A stretch of 64,000 nucleotides of DNA from Lachnospiraceae bacterium (GTDB lineage: Bacteria; Bacillota; Clostridia; Lachnospirales; Lachnospiraceae). Shown piece by piece: positions 8,230 to 17,006 of this stretch. The DNA is taken from the NCBI GenBank assembly GCA_017427685.1, contig JAFRSH010000018.1, positions 124,001 to 188,000 on the forward strand, written 5' to 3'. Every line of letters starts with the position of its first letter. Within the stretch, counting starts at the first letter, position 1. The notes under the pieces are model-generated. The model did not search any database, had not been told where the DNA came from, and saw only the letters and a program-made list of their open reading frames with translations. The translations under genes and the position numbers were made by a program.

Positions 8230-9145
8230 TGACTGCCTCCTCTCCGTACCCATACATGCTCTCGTAAAGCGGAAGCATGGACATGTAGCACCTTACATAT
8301 TCCGTACAACGTGCGCTCGGGATGATCTTTCTGACAAGAGCGCTGCTTATCTCGTTCACGGTGGGGATCTTTATCACTACGTCCTCGCCGTACTTCTCCT
8401 TGGCAACCTTCATGGCTGCGGCGAATGCGGACATGATCACCGTTCCGGTGCCTGTCGCAAGCGCGTAGGAGAGGATCAGGTCGTCATCATCCTTCTCGAC
8501 AAGAACGATATCTGTGATCCTGCCGTCCTTTTCTATCACCATGCTCACGTCCTGCTCGTAGTTTGTTCTTTGGATCGGAAGCGGTACAAACACCGAACTC
8601 ATCTTCGCCATCTCGGTTCCGAGGCCCTTTAGCGCCGCGTCCGTGGTAAAGAAGAGAGACTGGGCTCCGCCTCTGCCGGCGAACTTCGGAAGCACCCCCG
8701 ATTCGATGATCTGCGATACGGTCGCGCTGTAATATCTCTCCTCGGCATCCTCGATCTGAAATCCCCTGCTCCGGAGGAAATCAACGACCATCATCTCACC
8801 TTCGTTCGTATACCCCGCCAGAAGCTCTATCTCCGCGATATCGTCCGTCTCGAAGACATCGTTTATCAGCGTGTCCATAAGCATTGTGGCTCCGCCGTTG
8901 TTACGGTACTCGGGGGCAACAAAAAGAGAACGGATCATAACATTGTAGCCGGCGATCTGTACCACCAGCGCACCCTGTGCGATCAGTTCTTCTTCATCAT
9001 AAAGCCCGTACACGTTAAAACCGTCGCCGATAAGAGGGTTGTTCGGATGCGAACCCACCAGGGTCTCGATCTCGAGCGCCACCCCTTGTTCTATCAGGTG
9101 CATAAACGGCATAACGCCTTTTGAATTAAGCTTCGCCACTTCCAT
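8222..9145 (-). CDS. Tandem GNAT acetyltransferase-like protein (locus 1)
   Basis: This 307-residue protein has an N-terminal GNAT domain (about residues 1-150) with the acetyl-CoA loop VAPEYRNNGGA near residue 78. A second, degenerate GNAT-like half follows (about 185-295), with an IPTVNE segment near residue 265. The 285-residue protein at 59590-60447 has the same two-part design and the same IP-x-VNE segment, so the two are paralogues. The stop overlaps the start of the 972-residue gene by 8 nt (ATGGGTGA), so the pair is translationally coupled. It may acetylate the partner protein or another target; no substrate can be named. A 125-bp repeat lies 133 nt upstream. Confidence 0.75.
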   Translation of the reverse strand: MEVAKLNSKGVMPFMHLIEQGVALEIETLVGSHPNNPLIGDGFNVYGLYDEEELIAQGALVVQIAGYNVMIRSLFVAPEYRNNGGATMLMDTLINDVFETDDIAEIELLAGYTNEGEMMVVDFLRSRGFQIEDAEERYYSATVSQIIESGVLPKFAGRGGAQSLFFTTDAALKGLGTEMAKMSSVFVPLPIQRTNYEQDVSMVIEKDGRITDIVLVEKDDDDLILSYALATGTGTVIMSAFAAAMKVAKEKYGEDVVIKIPTVNEISSALVRKIIPSARCTEYVRCYMSMLPLYESMYGYGEEAVNG

Positions 9146-9262
9146 ATTGTTTTACCCCATTCCTACGCAGTAGCATGTTTCCTTTGCAATATACGATCAT
9201 TACCGGAGAATTCCATATCCGGAACCTCGTCCACCCGAAACCGTTTCACCCACCCCGGCCCG

Positions 9263-9277
9263 GGCTTTCGTTTATCG
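9263..9277 (-). repeat. Partial copy of the 125-bp repeat, after copy 1
   Basis: The minus strand reads CGATAAACGAAAGCC, matching 14 of 15 positions of the 5' portion of the repeat (CGATAAACGAAGGCC). It directly abuts the end of full copy 1, so a second element appears to begin there and then diverge. Confidence 0.5.
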
Positions 9278-9402
9278 ATCGAGTAGGCTGCCTCCTACTC
9301 GATGCGACGGGACATCTCGCGTACAAGTCCGCTCGATGTCCGTTCACTCAGCCGTCTGTTCACAAACAAGCTTGCAACAGACGGCCTTCGTTTATCGCAC
9401 AA
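9278..9402 (-). repeat. 125-bp structured repeat, copy 1
   Basis: This is one of three near-identical 125-bp elements (others at 48466-48590 and 60710-60834), all in the same orientation. Read on the minus strand it begins TTGTGCGATAAACG and contains a 10-bp stem GCCGTCTGTT / AACAGACGGC, a 7-bp stem GGACATC / GATGTCC, and a terminal 8-bp stem CGAGTAGG / CCTACTCG. An outer stem (GUGCGAU with GUCGCAU) can enclose the first two. Copy 1 differs from copy 3 only in the loop of the terminal stem. It sits between the leuS terminator and the GNAT gene of locus 1. Confidence 0.9.
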
Positions 9403-9404
9403 AA

Positions 9405-9431
9405 CAGCCTCCGGCGCTTGGCCGGCGGCTG
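9405..9431 (-). terminator. leuS terminator
   Basis: The minus strand forms CAGCCgCCGGC ... GCCGGaGGCTG followed by TTTTG, 14 nt past the leuS stop. The U-tract merges with the first bases of repeat copy 1. Confidence 0.75.
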
Positions 9432-9445
9432 TCTGCGGTAAACAG

Positions 9446-11887
9446 TTATTTAATAACGATCGTGTAGATCTTTCCTTTGACGTAGATCTCCTTGACCACG
9501 GTCTTGCCCTCCGTGATCCTCTTGATGTTCGCATCTTCCCAAACACGGGCCTTGACCGAATCCTGCTCCTCGGTAAGTCCGACCTTGATGGTCGACTTAA
9601 CCTTGCCGTTGATCTGGATCGCGATCTCGACCTCGTCCTCACGTGCGAGGTCCTCATTGTACTCGGGCCATGCTTCATAAGCGATGCTCTTGCCTGTTGC
9701 GGCGATGATCTCCCAGATCTCCTCACCGATATGAGGGCAGATGCACGAAAGCATCTTTATGAGACCCTTAGCGAACTCGAGCGGGCATGAGCCCTTCTTG
9801 TAGACCGCATTCACAAAGATCATCATCTGCGAGATCGCTGTGTTGAACGCGAGCTTCTCGAAGTCGCTCGTGACCTTCTTGACGGTCTGATGATAGAGCT
9901 GTGTGAGCTCTCCGTCGTCGCCCGACGAAAGGTTGCCGGTCTCGGTGAAGAAGTTCCAAACACGGTTGAGGAATCTCCTCGCACCTTCAACGCCCTGGTT
10001 GCTCCAAGGCTTGGAAACCTCGAGCGGTCCCATAAACATTTCGTAAAGGCGGAGCGTGTCTGCGCCGTAATCACGGACAACGTCCGAAGGATTGACAACG
10101 AACTCAGGGAAACGCTTACCCATCTTGATGCCGTTCTCGCCGAGGATCATACCCTGGTGAACGAGCTTCTTGAAAGGCTCCTTGACGGGCGAGATGCCCT
10201 TGTCGTAGAGGTAGCGGTTCCAGATCCTCGAATACATGAGGTGTCCTACTGCATGCTCGGGTCCGCCGATATAAAGGTCGACGGGCATCCAGTGCTTAAG
10301 GAGTTCGTAATCCGCAAGCTCTTTGTCGTTGTCGGGATCGATATAGCGAAGGAAGTACCAGCTCGATCCGGCCGAACCGGGCATGGTCGAAGTCTCCCTC
10401 GTTCCCTTGATACCGTTGTGGTCGTACTTCTTCCACTCCGTAGCGTTCTCGAGAGGTGCCTTGCCGCCCTTGCTCTTGTAGTCCTCAAGCTCGGGAAGCA
10501 CAAGCGGGAGCTCGTCGTCGTCGAGCACGTGGATCCCGCCGTCCTCGGTGTGAACAACCGGCACGGGCTCGCCCCAGTAACGCTGGCGCGCGAAGATCCA
10601 CTCGCGGAAGTGGTAGTTGACGGTGCGCTTTGCAACGCCCATCTTTTCAAGCTTGACAGTGATCGCCTCCTTGGCCTCCTCAACCGTCATGCCGGTAAAC
10701 TCTTCGGAATTGATGAGCTTGTAGCCCTTTCCAAGGTAATCATGCTTTTCGAGAGCGTGGTCGCTGACGCTTATGTGACCGGTCTTATCGTTGCCGTCTA
10801 TAACCTGGATCATCTCGATGTTGTGCGCTACAGCGTACTCGAAGTCTCTCTGGTCATGCGAAGGAACCGCCATAACGGCACCCGTTCCGTAGCTTGCGAG
10901 TACGAAGTCGCCGATGAAGAGCTCGGCTTCCTTGCCGTTGACGGGGTTGATGCACTTGACGCCTTCAAGTCTGCAGCCCGTCTTGCCCTTGTTGAGCTCG
11001 GTACGGTCCATGTCGTTCTTCTTGCTGGTCTCTTCGATGTAGGCCTCAACCTCGGCTCTGTTCTTCACGCGGGGAAGAAGCTGCTGTACGAGGTCTCCGT
11101 CGGGAGCGAGGACCATAAACGTTATACCGTAGATCGTCTCTATACAGGTGGTAAAGATCGAGAACTTGCCGCCGCCCACGATGTCGAAGCTGACCTCGAC
11201 ACCTTCGGAACGTCCGATCCAGTGGCGCTGCATGTCCTTCGTGGACTCGGGCCAGTCGATCTCATTGAGGCCCTCGAGGAGCTTCTCTGCAAATGCGGGC
11301 TGGTCGATGACCCACTGCTTCATGTTCTTGCGGACTACGGGGTAGCCGCCACGCTCCGACTTGCCGTCGATAACCTCGTCGTTGCTGAGAACCGTTCCGA
11401 GTTCCTCGCACCAGTTAACGGGCATATCAACGCACTTAGCGTAGCCGTCTTCGTAGAGCTTCTTGAAGATCCACTGTGTCCAGTGGTAGAACTTGGGGTC
11501 GGAGGTTGCTACCATCTTCGACCAGTCGTAATCGAAGCCGAGCTCCTTGAGCTGCTTCGAGAATGTCTGTATGTTCTTCTGTGTAAAGCCTTCGGGGTGG
11601 TTTCCGGTGCTGATGGCGTACTGCTCAGCCGGAAGTCCGAACGAATCGTATCCCATGGGATGAAGGACGTTGTAGCCCTGCATACGCTTCATACGCGAAA
11701 CGATGTCTGTTGCGGTGTAGCCCTCGGGATGTCCCGCATGAAGGCCTACGCCCGAAGGATAAGGGAACATGTCGAGCACGTAATACTTCGGCTTCGAGAA
11801 ATCCCTGATATCTGTCTTAAAGGTCTTGTTTTCCTCCCAGAATTTTTGCCATTTGGCCTCTATCTCACGAGGCATATAGTCTTTCAT
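9446..11887 (-). CDS. leuS: Leucyl-tRNA synthetase
   Basis: This 813-residue class I aminoacyl-tRNA synthetase charges tRNA-Leu with leucine. The HIGH-type motif is present (PYPSGVGLHAGHPEG, near residue 42), followed by the CP1 editing domain (about 220-410) and the signature near residue 605 that reads KMGKR in place of the textbook KMSKS, a variant I recall from other Firmicutes. The C-terminal anticodon-binding domain ends in VKGKIYTIVIK. The length is normal. The gene stands alone, with its own promoter at 11958-11986 and a terminator. No T-box is visible in the short leader. Confidence 0.97.
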   Translation of the reverse strand: MKDYMPREIEAKWQKFWEENKTFKTDIRDFSKPKYYVLDMFPYPSGVGLHAGHPEGYTATDIVSRMKRMQGYNVLHPMGYDSFGLPAEQYAISTGNHPEGFTQKNIQTFSKQLKELGFDYDWSKMVATSDPKFYHWTQWIFKKLYEDGYAKCVDMPVNWCEELGTVLSNDEVIDGKSERGGYPVVRKNMKQWVIDQPAFAEKLLEGLNEIDWPESTKDMQRHWIGRSEGVEVSFDIVGGGKFSIFTTCIETIYGITFMVLAPDGDLVQQLLPRVKNRAEVEAYIEETSKKNDMDRTELNKGKTGCRLEGVKCINPVNGKEAELFIGDFVLASYGTGAVMAVPSHDQRDFEYAVAHNIEMIQVIDGNDKTGHISVSDHALEKHDYLGKGYKLINSEEFTGMTVEEAKEAITVKLEKMGVAKRTVNYHFREWIFARQRYWGEPVPVVHTEDGGIHVLDDDELPLVLPELEDYKSKGGKAPLENATEWKKYDHNGIKGTRETSTMPGSAGSSWYFLRYIDPDNDKELADYELLKHWMPVDLYIGGPEHAVGHLMYSRIWNRYLYDKGISPVKEPFKKLVHQGMILGENGIKMGKRFPEFVVNPSDVVRDYGADTLRLYEMFMGPLEVSKPWSNQGVEGARRFLNRVWNFFTETGNLSSGDDGELTQLYHQTVKKVTSDFEKLAFNTAISQMMIFVNAVYKKGSCPLEFAKGLIKMLSCICPHIGEEIWEIIAATGKSIAYEAWPEYNEDLAREDEVEIAIQINGKVKSTIKVGLTEEQDSVKARVWEDANIKRITEGKTVVKEIYVKGKIYTIVIK

Positions 11888-11957
11888 ATCTATCTTCCTT
11901 TCCTGCTATGCAGTAAATGCTTGTTATTTTGATCTGCCATGAGCGAAGCATCACCAC

Positions 11958-11986
11958 ATTATAGTACTTTATGTTTCGATTTTCAA
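11958..11986 (-). promoter_or_regulatory. leuS sigma-A promoter
   Basis: The minus strand has -35 TTGAAA (11981-11986), a 17-bp spacer and -10 TATAAT (11958-11963), about 70 nt before the leuS start. Confidence 0.75.
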
Positions 11987-12002
11987 TTATGGCGATCTGT
12001 CG

Positions 12003-13748
12003 TTATTTCTCGGGCGGAAGCGCGCACTCCGCGGAGTGATCGTTCTCGAGGTAGTCCTTTAGAAGCTCCCATGTGCCGGGAGTCTCGTCACCGAGCTTCC
12101 ATGCCGCAAGTCCCTTGACTCCGGCTGCTCTCGATGCGTCAGCTTTACGCTTTAAGGACTCTTCGTCCTCGATCCAGATACGGTACAGCTTGCCCTTCTT
12201 GGACCACTCGCTGTAGTACTGGCCGTTTGATTCTCTCCAGGTGAGTTCCTTGCCGGAAACCGTACCCGACGTCTCGCGCATGCCGATAGTAGCTTCGACC
12301 GCAACGTTGCCGCCGTTTTCCTCACGCCATAGTCGGGTGTAGAAAGGAACACCCATCACGACTCTTTCGGGGGGCGCGAGCTCTACCGTGGCGGTCAGAG
12401 CGTTCGTGAACCAGTCGAGTGACGAAACGGAGCCCGACTCGCCGAGTCCCGCGGTGTGCTGGTCGTAGCCCATGATCACGACGTAGTCGACGATCTTGCC
12501 CTGCTCCTTGATGTCGTAGTACGCGTTGTACGCTTCGGGGATGTAATTGTCCACCGATAGGACTATATTGTTCAGGCGGCATCTGACGGACAATTCGCGC
12601 AGGAACTGCACGAAGTATACGCCGCTGTCCAGCTTGAGCATCTCAAAATCAATGTTTATACCGTCGAGTCCGTACTCCCGCACAGTGTCCATGATCGAGT
12701 CGATCATGGCTCTTCTCTTCGTGGTGGAAGAAAGGATGGTGTGCGAATCCTCCGTACAGGAGAAATGTCCCTCGATCGTGTCGTTCTTGTAGGTAGCCCA
12801 GACACTCACGCCCTTCTCGTGCGCGTAGTCCATGTACTCGTGCGACGCATATGAGATAAATTCGCCATTCGTCCCGTCAAGGAAGAACCATGTAGGAGAA
12901 ACGACATTCACCTCGGGCGCTGCCGCGAGATGTTCCTTCAGGATGCCTACGTTGTCGGTGGTGTACATGAGCTGCCAGCCCAGGTAGATCCGGCCGTCAA
13001 CATCGATATGGGTGTACTCTTCTTCTTTGTACGGAGCGAACTCGGGATCCGCGTAATACGACTCTCCGAGATCATCCTGAAGCGCGTAGCCACGGACGCC
13101 GTCCTCGGACTGGACCTTGATGAAGCCGTTCTCACGGATACCGCCGCCGTCGATCACGCGCAGGCGGTCGCCTGTCTTCAGTTCCTTGATCCTGTCGGCC
13201 TGAAGATCCTTGCCGGCACGGATGGGTGTGTCTGTTTTGGCATCCATGCACAGGAACTGATCCTTGCTGTATGTGATGAGGAGTCTCGCGGGATTATCCT
13301 CAAATCTGTAGGTGATACCGAGCTGCTCGAGGAACGCCGTTGCGACATAATACATCCCGCCAAGCTTCTTCACGATGGGAACGTTCGCCTCGGAGGGCTC
13401 GCCGTTGCATTCGAAATGCTTGCTGTCGGGTGTGAAGTCGTAGACAGCCGTGGGCGTGGTGAAATAAAGGGTGTTCTCCGATTCGACGGGGAAGAACCTG
13501 TGAGAATACATCTCAAGAACAGTATCGAGATCGATATATGTCATGCCGTCCGCAAACAGCGCATATTTGTCGTAAACGGTCTCGTCGATGATGATGAGCG
13601 CCTTGCCGTCCGGAACATCGTAGTAATCCGACAACTGCATCACAACCTTGCTCCCCTCGTCCTTGGCGAAAAGCGAGCAACCCGTGAGTACCGCAAAGCA
13701 TAAAATCATCAGGCCGATATAGCCCGCACGTCTGATACATTCCCTCAT
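12003..13748 (-). CDS. Secreted lipoprotein glycoside hydrolase, family 18-like
   Basis: This 581-residue lipoprotein has a signal peptide ending in LTGC (acylated Cys24). Residues about 35-165 resemble the copper-amine-oxidase N-terminal/stalk fold used in Firmicutes wall proteins, residues about 170-225 form a bacterial SH3-like domain (LKTGDRLRVIDGGG), and residues about 245-560 form a GH18 barrel. The catalytic DGINIDFE block is at 362-369 with Glu369 as proton donor. Similar proteins are spore-cortex or peptidoglycan N-acetylglucosaminidases, so it may act on the cell's own wall rather than on chitin. The ATG at 13748 is preferred over an ATG 30 nt upstream because AAGGGG precedes it. 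Confidence 0.85.
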   Translation of the reverse strand: MRECIRRAGYIGLMILCFAVLTGCSLFAKDEGSKVVMQLSDYYDVPDGKALIIIDETVYDKYALFADGMTYIDLDTVLEMYSHRFFPVESENTLYFTTPTAVYDFTPDSKHFECNGEPSEANVPIVKKLGGMYYVATAFLEQLGITYRFEDNPARLLITYSKDQFLCMDAKTDTPIRAGKDLQADRIKELKTGDRLRVIDGGGIRENGFIKVQSEDGVRGYALQDDLGESYYADPEFAPYKEEEYTHIDVDGRIYLGWQLMYTTDNVGILKEHLAAAPEVNVVSPTWFFLDGTNGEFISYASHEYMDYAHEKGVSVWATYKNDTIEGHFSCTEDSHTILSSTTKRRAMIDSIMDTVREYGLDGINIDFEMLKLDSGVYFVQFLRELSVRCRLNNIVLSVDNYIPEAYNAYYDIKEQGKIVDYVVIMGYDQHTAGLGESGSVSSLDWFTNALTATVELAPPERVVMGVPFYTRLWREENGGNVAVEATIGMRETSGTVSGKELTWRESNGQYYSEWSKKGKLYRIWIEDEESLKRKADASRAAGVKGLAAWKLGDETPGTWELLKDYLENDHSAECALPPEK

Positions 13749-13775
13749 TATAAATCCCCTTATTATCAATATCCC

Positions 13776-13813
13776 CAAAAAATAAACGCAGCTCAGAAAA
13801 AGCTGCGTTTATT
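13776..13813 (-). terminator. Terminator ahead of the GH18 gene
   Basis: A perfect 13-bp stem (AATAAACGCAGCT / AGCTGCGTTTATT) with a 7-nt loop is followed on the minus strand by TTTTTGGGG. It would end transcripts coming from the kinase gene upstream. Confidence 0.85.
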
Positions 13814-14019
13814 GTAACATCTAATCCGCCGCAAGGCAAGCCAAGAACAGCGGTTTTGTAGGGGTTGGGGGTATTTGGCCGAACGAACGAAGGTAACAGA
13901 CTTTCTTCCCTCGGGGATGATCCGGAGGTGCTTTGGGTTGCCCGTAAGGGCGGGTTGTTGTGCGGACAGGAGGAACTGCCGCTTGTCTGTGATATATTCC
14001 CTGCGATCACCGGGATCCC

Positions 14020-15366
14020 TTAGGATCCTCCGACTATCTTTCCGAACAGTTTTCTGGTTTCGGATCCCGGTGAAAACGGGTCGTTCTCGAACGGAAAAAG
14101 GTAAGCCCGAGTACCTTGCGGCAGGAGCTGCGCCGCGTCCCGTCCGGCCATATTCATGATGACACGGCAGCTCTTCGTGATGAGCCCTTCCGCAGTCATC
14201 CTTTCAAGAAAGTCGTAGTCTGTCCTTCTCCATGGCGCCCCGCTCCCGACAAGGATTACCAGGTCAAATCTTGTGAGAGCGTCCTTGAAGACCCTTCCGG
14301 GTTCTCCCCCGAGGTCCGCGACGATCCGGGCGTCTCCCGATCTGTCGGTGGCGGACCAGTACCGGTCAGCGTCTCCCGATCTACCGGCTACCGATCCGTA
14401 CGCATCAGATCCCGCACCTTCCGTCACGTGCCCGGGGGTTCTGTAGTGAATTCTTCCCGAAAGTCTCCCTCTGCATCCCTCGGAAAGGATCTCCATGAGA
14501 GCGTCATCACGTCTCTTTTGAAAAAAGACGACAGGTGCCCTCTCTGCCAGAGTGCTTGCGAGGCTCAATGCCAAATGGGTGGTTCCGCACCCTCTCGCCA
14601 GTCCAATGACCGCTATCTTCCTCGCGCACGTTCCGGCCTTTCCTGCCTTGTGTTTCTTCGACTTTCCGACAGTCGCTCCCTTTAACATCTTTGATACGAT
14701 CACAAATGATCCTACCCTGTTCTTCCGCTCTTCTTCCGTACATCTCTTTGCTATCCGTTCAAGCTTTTTTCCGGTTTTCTTACTTACCGAAGAATGCTCT
14801 GTCATGAAAAGTATCAGCTTCCCAAGACTGTAGACATCACTCTCTTTGCCGAGGGCTGCGCCGGTCCGCTGTTCGGGAGCGCTGTACCCCTCTGACACAA
14901 ATCGGAAGTCTGTTCTTTCTCCTTCGCGGCTTGCCGTACCCAGGTCAATGATACGTACGCGGTCGGATATCATGATGTTCTCCGGTTTGAGATCAAGTTG
15001 GATAAGCCGGATCGATCGATCCTGCAGATATTCAAGAACGGAGCAGATCTGCTCCAGATGGTCGAGAAGTTGTTCTTCTCTGACATCTTTCTTAAGATAA
15101 AAGTCTTTCAGGGTGATTCCCTCGATGTACTCCTCGATGATGTAGATGAATTCCGTGTCCTCGTCAACGTCGAAAACTGACGGGATCCCGGGATGCGAGA
15201 GGTTCATGAGAGTGGTCGCTTCGGCAGCCAGCAGGCTGTGCGCCGGATGCGATCGTCTGATCCCCTTAATGACTCTGCGTGTGTGCAACGTGCGATGCTG
15301 TGCCAGCCACACGACACTGTGTTCATGAGCACTTAGTTCGGCTAAGATCTTGTATCGGTCAAGAAT
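14020..15366 (-). CDS. Ser/Thr protein kinase fused to a ParA/MinD-like NTPase domain
   Basis: This product of about 448 residues has a Hanks-type kinase in residues 1-230: the ATP lysine (VIKGIR), the helix-C Glu (AAEATTL), a catalytic loop QLDLKPENI (Asp, Lys and Asn kept; His-Arg replaced), DLG for DFG, and a SAPEQ motif. Residues about 255-448 carry GLARGCGTTHLAL, a P-loop relative of the ParA/MinD/CpaE type in which the usual lysine is missing, so NTP hydrolysis is doubtful. There is no TM anchor. The only well-placed start is ATT at 15366, 7 nt after AAGGAGG; an ATG at 15444 has no ribosome site. The partner is unknown. Confidence 0.8.
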   Translation of the reverse strand: MLDRYKILAELSAHEHSVVWLAQHRTLHTRRVIKGIRRSHPAHSLLAAEATTLMNLSHPGIPSVFDVDEDTEFIYIIEEYIEGITLKDFYLKKDVREEQLLDHLEQICSVLEYLQDRSIRLIQLDLKPENIMISDRVRIIDLGTASREGERTDFRFVSEGYSAPEQRTGAALGKESDVYSLGKLILFMTEHSSVSKKTGKKLERIAKRCTEEERKNRVGSFVIVSKMLKGATVGKSKKHKAGKAGTCARKIAVIGLARGCGTTHLALSLASTLAERAPVVFFQKRRDDALMEILSEGCRGRLSGRIHYRTPGHVTEGAGSDAYGSVAGRSGDADRYWSATDRSGDARIVADLGGEPGRVFKDALTRFDLVILVGSGAPWRRTDYDFLERMTAEGLITKSCRVIMNMAGRDAAQLLPQGTRAYLFPFENDPFSPGSETRKLFGKIVGGS

Positions 15367-15571
15367 GATTTTTCCTCCTTTCTTCTCGGTTACGACTTTA
15401 GAAAAAGTATAAATCAGCCGATATATATATAACAAGGAGATCATCGTTGTGATTTTTCACAAAAATCGACCACCTGATTTGTGCAAGTTGCCCAAACGCC
15501 GCTTGGGACAAGGGTTTCAGAACGTGGAAATCGGCGACCGAAAGCGTATAACAAGCAGTCAAGATTGATGA

Positions 15572-15599
15572 TTGATTTTCCGTAGCAAAATGATATAAT
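15572..15599 (+). promoter_or_regulatory. mecA promoter
   Basis: A -35 TTGATT (15572-15577), a 16-bp spacer and a -10 TATAAT (15594-15599) lie about 40 nt before the mecA start. Confidence 0.65.
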
Positions 15600-15639
15600 T
15601 GATTACACTCAAAAGACCAAATCGAAAGGGGGCTTGTTT

Positions 15640-16416
15640 ATGAAATTCGAAAAGATCAGTGACAACCAGATTCGTTGTACCCTTTACAAGAAAGATCTTG
15701 TCGACAGACAACTGAAGATCAGCGAGCTCGCCTACGGGTCAGACAAGGCCAACGCGCTTTTCCGCGACATGCTTTTGCAGGCCTCCACAGAATGCGACTT
15801 TGATGCGGAGAACATCCCGCTCATGATTGAAGCGATCCCGCTCTCAACAGAGTGCCTCGTGCTCCTCATCACCAAGGTAACGGACCCCGAAGAGCTTGAT
15901 ACCAGATTCTCAAGCTTCACAAGGTCTCCCGAGGACGACGACTTCGAGGAAGAGTTCGAAGCTCCCGAGCGTTCCTTCGCGGACGAGATCATCAGTTGCT
16001 TCAACCACCTCTCCGATCTTATCGGTGACCAGCTTTCAGAGAAGCTCCTCGGCGCAGCACAGCCCAAGGACCAGAGCCTTCGCAACGTACTTAAGGAAAG
16101 GGGTATGTCGAGCGCTCCCGTTCCGAACCTTTGCAAGATCTTCAGGTTCAACAACCTTGACGAAGTGATCTCGCTTTCCAAGAAAGTCAAGAAGCTTTAC
16201 CGCGGTGAGAACACACTTTACAAGGATCCGAGCGGAAAGTATCACCTGATCGTCGGGATGTCGGAACACACTGTCGGAGAATTCAACAAGATCATCAACA
16301 TCATTTCGGATTACGCACCTACCGAGAAGACCTCTTCCGCAGGCACAGCGTTCTTCGATGAGCACTACAAGGTCATTGTACGCGGCAACGCACTTCAGAC
16401 ACTTTCGAAGCTTTGA
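15640..16416 (+). CDS. mecA: Adaptor protein MecA
   Basis: This 258-residue adaptor delivers unfolded or specific proteins to the ClpC-ClpP protease and is known for controlling competence in Bacillus. The N-terminal domain (1-100) has the family hallmarks KFEKISDNQIRCTL, LSELAYGS-type and PLMIEAIPLS. An acidic linker (about 105-125) leads to the C-terminal ClpC-binding domain (about 150-255). The ATG at 15640 follows AAAGGGGG; an in-frame TTG two codons earlier is less likely. The gene is monocistronic with its own promoter and a strong terminator. Confidence 0.95.
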   Translation: MKFEKISDNQIRCTLYKKDLVDRQLKISELAYGSDKANALFRDMLLQASTECDFDAENIPLMIEAIPLSTECLVLLITKVTDPEELDTRFSSFTRSPEDDDFEEEFEAPERSFADEIISCFNHLSDLIGDQLSEKLLGAAQPKDQSLRNVLKERGMSSAPVPNLCKIFRFNNLDEVISLSKKVKKLYRGENTLYKDPSGKYHLIVGMSEHTVGEFNKIINIISDYAPTEKTSSAGTAFFDEHYKVIVRGNALQTLSKL

Positions 16417-16437
16417 TGAACAAGATCATAATAAACA

Positions 16438-16468
16438 CCCCGGAGCGGTAACGTTCCGGGGTTTCTTT
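16438..16468 (+). terminator. mecA terminator
   Basis: A 7-bp GC-rich stem (CCCCGGA / TCCGGGG) with a 10-nt loop is followed by TTTCTTTC. Confidence 0.85.
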
Positions 16469-16483
16469 CATTAAAACGATCGA

Positions 16484-16654
16484 TCAGCCTTCTACGATAG
16501 CTTCGTTAGGGCATCCTGCTGCGCAAGAACCGCACTCAAGGCATGCATCTGCATCGATCTCGTAGTGCTCAGCACCCTCAGAGATTGCACCAACGGGGCA
16601 AGCATCTGCACATGCACCACAGCTAACACAAGCGTCTGTAATCTTATAAGCCAT
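16484..16654 (-). CDS. 2[4Fe-4S] ferredoxin
   Basis: This 56-residue clostridial-type ferredoxin is a soluble one-electron carrier for anaerobic metabolism. Two CxxCxxCxxxCP cluster motifs are complete (CVSCGACADACP near residue 9 and CLECGSCAAGCP near residue 38). The gene is preceded by a full AGGAGGT ribosome site and is followed by the mecA terminator region on the other strand. It stands alone, and its redox partner is not indicated. Confidence 0.95.
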   Translation of the reverse strand: MAYKITDACVSCGACADACPVGAISEGAEHYEIDADACLECGSCAAGCPNEAIVEG

Positions 16655-16774
16655 TTCTCTACCTCCTGATAATTGTGATCTGATGATAAGTGATAATCAT
16701 ACGGTCACGGACACAGCCGCTCCCGTATCGCACGAGGTTATGATATAACATCTCGCCTCAAAAAACAAGGCTTT

Positions 16775-16975
16775 TCATTTGGCTGTCTCAAGGAAACGAT
16801 TGATCTGCTCAACAAGAGCATCCGCATCGATCCCATGTACCATAGCTGCCTCTCCGATACTCTCTGCCTGTGCAGAAGGGCAACCGAGGCAATGCATACC
16901 CGAAGCCATAAGAATAGGAGCTGTCTGAGGGTTCTCTCTTAAAAGCTCTCCGATTGTAATATCCTTAGTGATCAT
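16775..16975 (-). CDS. DUF1858 (prismane-associated disulfide) protein
   Basis: This 66-residue protein matches the small DUF1858 family often found beside or fused to hybrid-cluster and redox proteins. The hallmark is MHCLGCP at residues 27-33, where two cysteines flank a Leu-Gly pair, followed by [12 protein letters not shown]. The ATG at 16975 has a strong AAGGAGG site. It lies 31 nt after dnaB and may be the last gene of the operon; its redox role is not established. Confidence 0.85.
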   Translation of the reverse strand: MITKDITIGELLRENPQTAPILMASGMHCLGCPSAQAESIGEAAMVHGIDADALVEQINRFLETAK

Positions 16976-17006
16976 GCTGTTCTTCCTCCTTTCGGTTTCT
17001 GTCTTG

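Noticed and set aside
9278..9402. CRISPR or integron attC interpretation of the 125-bp repeat
   Set aside because: Only three dispersed copies tens of kilobases apart, no spacers, no cas genes, no integrase, and no attC core sites.
9302..9790. Plus-strand and minus-strand frames through the repeats that give the same peptide at 9.3, 48.5 and 60.7 kb
   Set aside because: The shared peptides follow only from near-identical DNA; no ribosome sites precede them, and they run on into unrelated sequence after the repeat.
10060..10080. KMGKR instead of KMSKS in leucyl-tRNA synthetase as a defect
   Set aside because: I recall this variant from other Firmicutes LeuRS; the rest of the enzyme is complete.
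9890..11932. 680-codon open frame antisense to leuS
   Set aside because: It mirrors leuS codon structure; no ribosome site, no recognisable domain, and leuS is certain.
13513..14010. 165-codon minus-strand frame across the GH18 promoter region
   Set aside because: It overlaps the start of the GH18 gene and its terminator in another frame and has no ribosome site.
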